From CAZOEL01 sp964578835 (GTDB taxonomy: Bacteria > Desulfobacterota > Syntrophobacteria > Syntrophobacterales > Syntrophobacteraceae): a stretch of DNA of 46,291 nucleotides. Shown here in pieces: positions 41,306 through 46,291 of this stretch. The stretch spans positions 1 to 46,291 of the forward strand of contig CAZOEL010000059.1 of assembly GCA_964578835.1 (NCBI GenBank). Direction: 5' to 3'. Below the pieces are notes generated by a model. That model was not told where the DNA came from. It was given only the letters and a program-made list of their open reading frames with translations, and did not search any database. Made by a program: the position numbers and the translations under genes. Position 1 is the first letter of the stretch. Every line of letters starts with the position of its first letter.

Positions 41306-41896
41306 GATGTTTTCTATCTCCCGATGATTGAACCGCGGGCGCGTCTTATTTGTAGGGTTTATGGGCTTTCTTTCTAAAAGGGTAAGAATGGCTCTCTACT
41401 TCGTCAACTTGTCTCTCCGGTTTGGAGAGAGCAGGATTCCGGAAATTACCGCATCCGCCTCGGTTGAGACTCCCTTACAGCCTTCATAATTTTTGCCGAT
41501 ACATGACATAAAATGGAAGTTTGGCTGTCCGGGGCAAATCTTTCTTAGCTTTGGACTCGGTTTTCGCGTCACTTTCGATGCAAAGCCCGAAGCCTGAACG
41601 CAAAATGGAGATTCCTATAGTGTAAGTTAGTGGTCTTCAAGAGCAACATTCTCTGGATCTCTGCTGAATGTCTATACGCTACAGACCTCTCCATGACTTT
41701 CCATTTCAGTCCTTTGCCCGCAGTTTGAAGAAGCGTTACATTATCCTTCGGAGAGAACAGTTGTCCCGGGAAGGGTGAGATATCCCTTTATTGAATAGAG
41801 AATGAGTCTGACAATGACCAAAAGAGCATTGCAGGCGTTTTGTTTATTATTTGCGGGTTTATAGGCTGTGGCTTTTCTATGTGTGGAGGGGAGAGG
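41306..41896. other. Gene-free region
   Basis: About 590 bp with no convincing open frame, repeat or hairpin on either strand. The right end holds the promoter and ribosome site of the DUF202 gene. Confidence 0.45.
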
Positions 41897-42307
41897 ATGA
41901 GCGAACAAATTCCAGGGAGACAGGAACAGACAAGCCTATCAAATCTGCTTGCCAAGGAGCGTAACCGGGAGGCGGCGGAAAGAACGCTCTTGGCCTGGAT
42001 ACGAACATCTCTATCCCTCATAAGCTTTGGGTTTGCCATCTATAAGATAGTGCAGGCATTCTCGGAAGCTGGAGCCCGACGGCATCCTATGACAGTGCTG
42101 CTGGGCTTGTGTTTTATACTGCTCGGAATATTCGCTGTGGGTGGCGCAACGGTACAGCACATCAAGATCCTTAAAGAGCTCCACCTCGAAGACGACCCCT
42201 ACAGACCCAAACAGCCACTCGGGCTATTTGTGGCGGCCGCTCTAACCGGAATTGGCCTCCTGGCTCTCATTACGGTCTTAGTCGAGTTCTTCGTACTCAA
42301 GAAATAG
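41897..42307 (+). CDS. DUF202 (YidH-type) inner-membrane protein
   Basis: A 136-residue membrane protein with the DUF202 signature LAKERNREAAERTLLAWIRT followed by SLSLISFGFAIYKIV and two more hydrophobic helices (VLLGLCFILLGIFAVGGA; LFVAAALTGIGLLALITVLV). The family (E. coli YidH/YidG) has no known function. GGAGGGGAGAGG precedes the ATG at 41897; an open frame reaches 19 codons further upstream without a ribosome site. It appears monocistronic. Confidence 0.9.
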   Translation: MSEQIPGRQEQTSLSNLLAKERNREAAERTLLAWIRTSLSLISFGFAIYKIVQAFSEAGARRHPMTVLLGLCFILLGIFAVGGATVQHIKILKELHLEDDPYRPKQPLGLFVAAALTGIGLLALITVLVEFFVLKK

Positions 42308-42420
42308 CCGTTGTCTCTAATATTACTTAATGCATGCAGGCATAACCTTCAGCAGTTTTCAAGATAGTAGTCCTGTTAGATCGACCGGGTGTCGGCTGCA
42401 AGCGATTGAATCGCCTGTAA

Positions 42421-42561
42421 AGGGGCAGGCCTTGGCTTCATGCAGGATTGTTTGATGTGCGACATCTATACGCAACGACTTTGCCGCGGCAGGGCGCTGA
42501 CCTCACGGCCGTCTTAAACCTTCTGGGATATTCGACTTCAAAGGAGACTGTGAACATCTAA
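42421..42561 (+). pseudogene. C-terminal fragment of a tyrosine recombinase (integrase)
   Basis: A 46-codon frame translates LFDVRHLYATTLPRQGADLT followed by AVLNLLGYSTSKETVNI and a stop. This matches the end of phage-type integrases (DxRHLYATxLLxxGADLxAVxxLLGHSTxxMTxxxY), with the box-II Arg and the His of LLGH changed to Tyr. The stop (TAA) stands where the catalytic Tyr would be. The frame is closed upstream by TAA at 42418-42420 and no N-terminal domain is seen. It is a remnant of an integrated element near ftsH. Confidence 0.68.
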
Positions 42562-43079
42562 AGCGATGAATCCAAATTATCAAATGACAGGGACTTTCAT
42601 TCTAACATACTATACTTACAAGGTTAGTTGAGAAAAGAATCCAGTAAAAGAATGCATTACAGGCAAAACTGCGTAAACTTTAGGGCTATCACGTGAAGCA
42701 TTTGGGAGCGGAGTGCAGGGCATAAGATCTCGTACACATGGTCACTTGTGAATGAGAACAAATTTACCGCGATGCGTATGTCTATATCGCTTAAGGCATT
42801 GCTATCCTCATATAGCGGCCAGGTAGTCGAGAAGCTTCAAGAACGCAACTGGAGAGCTATTGGGCTGCGAATCAATGTATTTGTCTTGTCTGATATCTTT
42901 GCATTGCGTGAAAGCGGTAATATATTAAGAAAAAGTTCATAGGAGGGGTCGTCTATGTATGCGGACTGAAATGTATAATCAATATGCCGGATATGCAGCG
43001 TTTTTTCTGGATCGACAGGGGTAGCCGGGCTGCCGTTGGAAGAGAATGAGCTCTAATCATCAATAGAAGGAGCGGGATA
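42562..43079. other. Region upstream of ftsH, no convincing gene
   Basis: About 520 bp. A GTG-started frame of 64 codons (42748-42942) has no ribosome site or recognised family. The region must contain the ftsH promoter; the ftsH ribosome site (AGAAGGAGCG) is at its right end. Confidence 0.45.
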
Positions 43080-45065
43080 ATGGCGAAAAAGAGTGATGGA
43101 AGTTCAAATCCGATGGATAAGATTATGGAGCGACTGAGGAGCGGTCCCGGAGAAGGGGGACCCGGAAAGAACGATCCCTCCCAGAAAAAAGTGCATTTTT
43201 CCATCTGGTATTTTGTTGCAGTTTTGTTGGTAATATCACTTCTCCAGGGGCTTTTCGTAGAGCCTCAAAGTGATAGAGCTCCCTATTCCGAATTCAAAAA
43301 GTGGGTGGCCGAAGGAAGAGTCGAGAATCTCGTTCTGGGTCCGGATCGAATCCGCGGTGAGATCAAAGATGCGAATGGTCAGAGCAAACCGTTCACCACC
43401 ATTAGAGTGGAAGATCCCGACCTTACAAAAATGCTCGATGAAAAGGGCGTCAAGTACAGCGGATTGCTTGAGAATAAATGGATTGGCGTGCTCCTTTCCT
43501 GGCTGCTTCCCTTGGCGATATTCATCTTCTTCTGGAGCTTTCTCTTGCGGCGAATGAGCGGCGGTCCTCAGGGAGTCCTGTCAGTTGGGAAAGCGAAGGT
43601 GAAAATATTTGCCGAGAAAGAAATTGGAATCACCTTCGATGATGTTGCCGGAATTGATGAAGCCAAATCAGAGCTTCAGGAGATTGTCGAATTTCTGAAG
43701 ACTCCCGAAAAATTCCAGAGACTGGGAGGTAAGATTCCCAAAGGAGTCTTGCTCGTGGGAGCGCCTGGAACGGGCAAAACGCTTCTGGCGAAAGCGGTTG
43801 CCGGCGAAGCCGGAGTGCCCTTCTTCAGCATGAGCGGCTCCGAGTTTGTAGAAATGTTTGTGGGGGTCGGCGCGGCGCGCGTACGGGATTTATTTGGACA
43901 GGCAAAGGGGCATGCTCCCTGCATCATTTTTGTCGATGAGTTGGATGCCTTGGGAAAGGCCCGCGGCATGAATCCCATGGCGGGACATGACGAACGTGAG
44001 CAGACGCTCAATCAACTCCTGGTCGAAATGGACGGCTTCGACCCGAGAGCCGGAGTCATAATCATGGCGGCGACTAACCGACCAGAAATACTGGATCCCG
44101 CACTTCTTCGGCCCGGCAGGTTCGATCGTCACGTCGCCATCGATAAGCCCGACATCCGTGGCCGCGAAGCCATCCTCCATATCCACACCAAAGAAGTCAA
44201 ATTGGGACCGGATATCGACTTGAAAAAAATCGCCTCAATGACCCCCGGATTCGTCGGGGCCGATCTCGCGAACCTTGTCAACGAATCGGCGCTGGTTGCA
44301 GCCAGGAAGAATCGAATCCACGTGACCATGAGCGACTTTCAGGAGGCCGCAGACCGCATCATTGGAGGGCTCGAAAAGAAGAACAGGGCCATGAACCCGA
44401 AAGAGAAGGAAATTGTGGCCTACCACGAGTCGGGTCATGCGCTGGTGGCTATCGTGGTTCCCCATGCCGATCCGGTTCATAAGGTTTCCATCATTCCAAG
44501 AGGCATTGCCGCACTGGGGTATACGCAACAGCTTCCGATCGAGGATAGATATCTCATGACCAGAGAAGAGCTCATGGGGCGCCTTCTCGTGCTGCTTGGC
44601 GGCAGAGTGGCTGAAGAGATCATTTTTGGCGATATTTCTACCGGAGCACAGAACGATCTTCAGCGCGCAACCGATATCGCAAGGACGATGGTGACGGAAT
44701 ATGGCATGAGCGATCGCCTGGGGCCTCTCACCTATGTTAGAGACCCGCGTTCGACGGCCCTGGATCTGGGTCTTCGAGGCCGGGAAAGAGAGTACAGTGA
44801 ACGGACCGCGCAGGAAATCGATGAAGAAGTGACCAGGATCATAACTCAAACGCATCAGAATGCTCGCGCTATCCTTGAAGAACAAAAAGATTTCCTGATC
44901 TGTCTAGCGGGAATTCTTCTGGAGAAGGAAGTGATGGAGGGTGAAGAGCTGAACAGATTTGTCGATGAAGTGCGAGAACGGCAAAGGACTGGTGGGAGAG
45001 CAGGCAACGGCGGCGCCCATGAAAGCGATGTGTGCAAGAATATCCGGACAATCGATTTGACCTAG
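43080..45065 (+). CDS. ftsH: ATP-dependent zinc metalloprotease FtsH
   Basis: A 661-residue membrane-anchored AAA+ protease that degrades unstable membrane and cytosolic proteins as a hexamer. Two membrane helices lie at ~40-60 and ~140-160, around a periplasmic domain. The AAA domain has Walker A GAPGTGKT, pore loop MSGSEFVEMFVGVGA, Walker B IIFVDELDALG and the second region of homology ATNRPEILDPALLRPGRFDR. The zinc protease site is HESGH, with a third ligand in DLQRATDIARTMV. The N-terminus is ~35 residues longer than in E. coli and Gly/Lys-rich. The start has a good ribosome site. Confidence 0.97.
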   Translation: MAKKSDGSSNPMDKIMERLRSGPGEGGPGKNDPSQKKVHFSIWYFVAVLLVISLLQGLFVEPQSDRAPYSEFKKWVAEGRVENLVLGPDRIRGEIKDANGQSKPFTTIRVEDPDLTKMLDEKGVKYSGLLENKWIGVLLSWLLPLAIFIFFWSFLLRRMSGGPQGVLSVGKAKVKIFAEKEIGITFDDVAGIDEAKSELQEIVEFLKTPEKFQRLGGKIPKGVLLVGAPGTGKTLLAKAVAGEAGVPFFSMSGSEFVEMFVGVGAARVRDLFGQAKGHAPCIIFVDELDALGKARGMNPMAGHDEREQTLNQLLVEMDGFDPRAGVIIMAATNRPEILDPALLRPGRFDRHVAIDKPDIRGREAILHIHTKEVKLGPDIDLKKIASMTPGFVGADLANLVNESALVAARKNRIHVTMSDFQEAADRIIGGLEKKNRAMNPKEKEIVAYHESGHALVAIVVPHADPVHKVSIIPRGIAALGYTQQLPIEDRYLMTREELMGRLLVLLGGRVAEEIIFGDISTGAQNDLQRATDIARTMVTEYGMSDRLGPLTYVRDPRSTALDLGLRGREREYSERTAQEIDEEVTRIITQTHQNARAILEEQKDFLICLAGILLEKEVMEGEELNRFVDEVRERQRTGGRAGNGGAHESDVCKNIRTIDLT

Positions 45066-45556
45066 TCGCCCTAGGCGTAAGTCCGGCGCCAGTAAGAATG
45101 ATGCTGGATGCCGGCAGCTTGATGCTTGATTCCGGATGCGGGATGCAATCCTCAGGCTCATGCCTGCCCGGTCTTTATCCGGCATCCGGAACGATGGAAT
45201 CTATCCGAGAGGGCGCTCGCCTTGACTTTTTCCTCTATGAGCTTACATTTTCTTCTGCTCGGCTTAAGCCTCTAGAGGCATGCTGGGTCTCCGTCCGGCG
45301 CTTATGGAGCTATCTTCCTCAATCAGCACTAATGGACTGTCAACTTTGAATGTTCAGGTTGCAGTTTTTTTCTTCTCCTTCAGGGAGAGGGGGCCTGCTT
45401 TCGCCGGAAGAAACAATGTTGACGGTCCACGAATGAATTTAAAGGACTTATGGGAGGAGTCGCGTTTGCCGCTTTTTGCCGCCTGTTTCAGCTCGCCATT
45501 GTTTTTTAAGTCCATTGCCCTTAACACGCCGCAATAGGATAGGATGCATCCCGCAT
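45066..45556. other. Gene-free region with GATGCTG-type simple repeats
   Basis: Between ftsH and nuoE, 45100-45150 is a degenerate array of GATGCTGGATGCCGG-like words, close in style to 8537-8578. A small inverted repeat TCCGGATGC...GCATCCGGA (45132 and 45181 area) follows. No gene is called; the nuoE promoter should be at the right. Confidence 0.5.
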
Positions 45557-46030
45557 ATGATACCCGATGAAATGAGAGCCAATCTTGTTGAAAGGATAGC
45601 GCTCGCGGAGGACGCCCGTGAGCAGGCCGTGGACGTCATGCTCGAGCTCCAGCAGCATTATGGCTATATGAATGACGAGGCCATGAGCGTCGCCTCTGAG
45701 CTTTTGGACATGACGACCCTCGAGCTCGATGAGCTCGCCACCTTTTATGACCATATCTATCGCGAGCCCGTCGGCAAGTTCGTTATTCACGTCTGCGACA
45801 GCGCCGTCTGCTGGATGAACGGTCACCAATCCGTAATCGATTATATAAGCAGGCGCCTTGATGTTCAGTTGGGAGGAACAACTCGGGACGGTCTTTTTAC
45901 TCTTCTGCCCGTGTGCTGTATCGGCTACTGCGATCGCGCTCCTGCAATGATGATCAACCGTAAGGTGTACGGATTTCTCACACAGGAAAAAATAGACGGC
46001 ATCCTTCAAAGGTTGAAGGACGAAGCATAG
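45557..46030 (+). CDS. nuoE: NADH-quinone oxidoreductase subunit E (NuoE-type, 2Fe-2S)
   Basis: A 157-residue thioredoxin-like 2Fe-2S protein. The four ligands lie in CDSAVC and CCIGYC. The N-terminal helical part includes VMLELQQHYGYMNDEAM and the middle ELATFYDHIYREPVGKF, both typical of NuoE/HoxE/HndA. It forms the electron-entry module with NuoF, whose gene starts 30 bp later. An open frame extends 27 codons upstream; the ATG at 45557 is chosen because AGGAT precedes it and the protein then has the usual start. It could belong to complex I, a hydrogenase or a formate dehydrogenase; the window ends too soon to tell. Confidence 0.93.
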   Translation: MIPDEMRANLVERIALAEDAREQAVDVMLELQQHYGYMNDEAMSVASELLDMTTLELDELATFYDHIYREPVGKFVIHVCDSAVCWMNGHQSVIDYISRRLDVQLGGTTRDGLFTLLPVCCIGYCDRAPAMMINRKVYGFLTQEKIDGILQRLKDEA

Positions 46031-46060
46031 ATTCTCTCCCTTTTTTTTTTGAACAGGCGA

Positions 46061-46291
46061 ATGAATATGTATCCTCAGGTTCTTTTTCAGAATCGAAAAG
46101 AAAATCGCATCGCCACCATGGATGAATATCGCGATAGCGGCGGCTACCGAGCGTTGACCGAGGCTATTGCCAAGGGATCGCCGGCGGAGGTGATTAAAGT
46201 GGTCGGAGACGCCGGGCTGAGAGGGCGGGGCGGGGCGGGGTTTCCCGCTGCGAAAAAATGGGAGTCCGTCCCCTCTGATGGCGCCTACCCG
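46061..46291 (+). CDS. nuoF: NADH-quinone oxidoreductase subunit F (NuoF-type), 5' part
   Basis: The first 77 codons of a NuoF-type flavoprotein, cut by the window end. The FMN-binding glycine-rich loop GLRGRGGAGFPAAKKWESV is present and the upstream DSGGYRALTEAI is typical. NuoF oxidises NADH and passes electrons through FMN and a 4Fe-4S cluster to NuoE. An ATG at 46061 and a second in frame at 46067 are both possible starts. An 11-nt T-run lies just upstream. Confidence 0.93.
   Translation, partial: MNMYPQVLFQNRKENRIATMDEYRDSGGYRALTEAIAKGSPAEVIKVVGDAGLRGRGGAGFPAAKKWESVPSDGAYP

Noticed and set aside
42748..42942. 64-codon plus-strand frame before ftsH
   Set aside because: GTG start without a ribosome site and no recognised family; kept only as a note in the gap description.
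46040..46050. T-run between nuoE and nuoF as a terminator
   Set aside because: There is no preceding hairpin and the two genes belong to one operon.

Overview
This 46.3-kb window looks like chromosome from an anaerobic Gram-negative bacterium of the Desulfobacterota (old Deltaproteobacteria), most likely a syntrophic or sulfate-reducing lineage near Syntrophobacterales. The reasons are an outer membrane (KDO transferase WaaA, heptose isomerase GmhA, MlaA), anaerobe oxygen-defence proteins (rubrerythrin, two rubredoxins, a ferritin-like protein, a 4Fe-4S ferredoxin), a fused cobA-hemD, a DVU0298-type HEAT protein and a DUF1573 gene that makes sense only if an in-frame TGA is read as selenocysteine. 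The taxonomic call is inference; there is no rRNA gene in the window.

Layout. 0-5 kb: a zinc alcohol dehydrogenase with a SRPBCC protein, an inositol-monophosphatase-like enzyme and a beta-CASP metallo-beta-lactamase RNase. 5-11 kb: a thiolase plus fused hydratase/hydroxyacyl-CoA dehydrogenase pair (beta-oxidation), then a PDZ-less site-2 protease and waaA. 11-19 kb: two unknown small genes, a palindromic repeat cluster that forms the end of a radical SAM gene, dtd, a DUF1285-like gene, rubrerythrin, a class-I c-di-GMP riboswitch in front of a 324-residue protein of unknown function, and a 2-kb module (secreted protein, flavodoxin) flanked by two copies of a ~155-bp repeat whose arms are inverted but whose centres are in the same orientation. 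19-23.5 kb: copper chaperone and Cu+ ATPase, then tandem rubredoxins, ferritin-like protein and ferredoxin. 23.5-34 kb: HEAT protein, TIGR01777 epimerase, the selenoprotein, a zinc-ribbon membrane protein, PAC2 and HAD proteins, a class-IV aminotransferase, gmhA with a deoxyhypusine-synthase-like gene, an FmdB protein, and the haem/sirohaem genes hemC and cobA-hemD.

34-43 kb is a scarred accessory region. It holds mlaA, a decayed DUF4258/YgiT toxin-antitoxin pair, an intact AbrB-type/Doc pair, a group II intron remnant, a thioredoxin gene fused in frame to the C-terminal half of a TumE-type toxin, ccdA, a Sco1-cytochrome c fusion, a truncated and frameshifted multicopper oxidase, and a tyrosine-recombinase remnant. 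The window closes with ftsH and the start of a NADH dehydrogenase operon (nuoE, nuoF).

The most valuable observations are the unannotated selenoprotein at 25080-25505, the riboswitch-controlled orphan at 15.4 kb, the centre-inverted repeats at 16.4 and 18.6 kb, the thioredoxin-TumE chimera, and the intron and integrase remnants. No CRISPR array, rRNA or tRNA gene was seen by eye.
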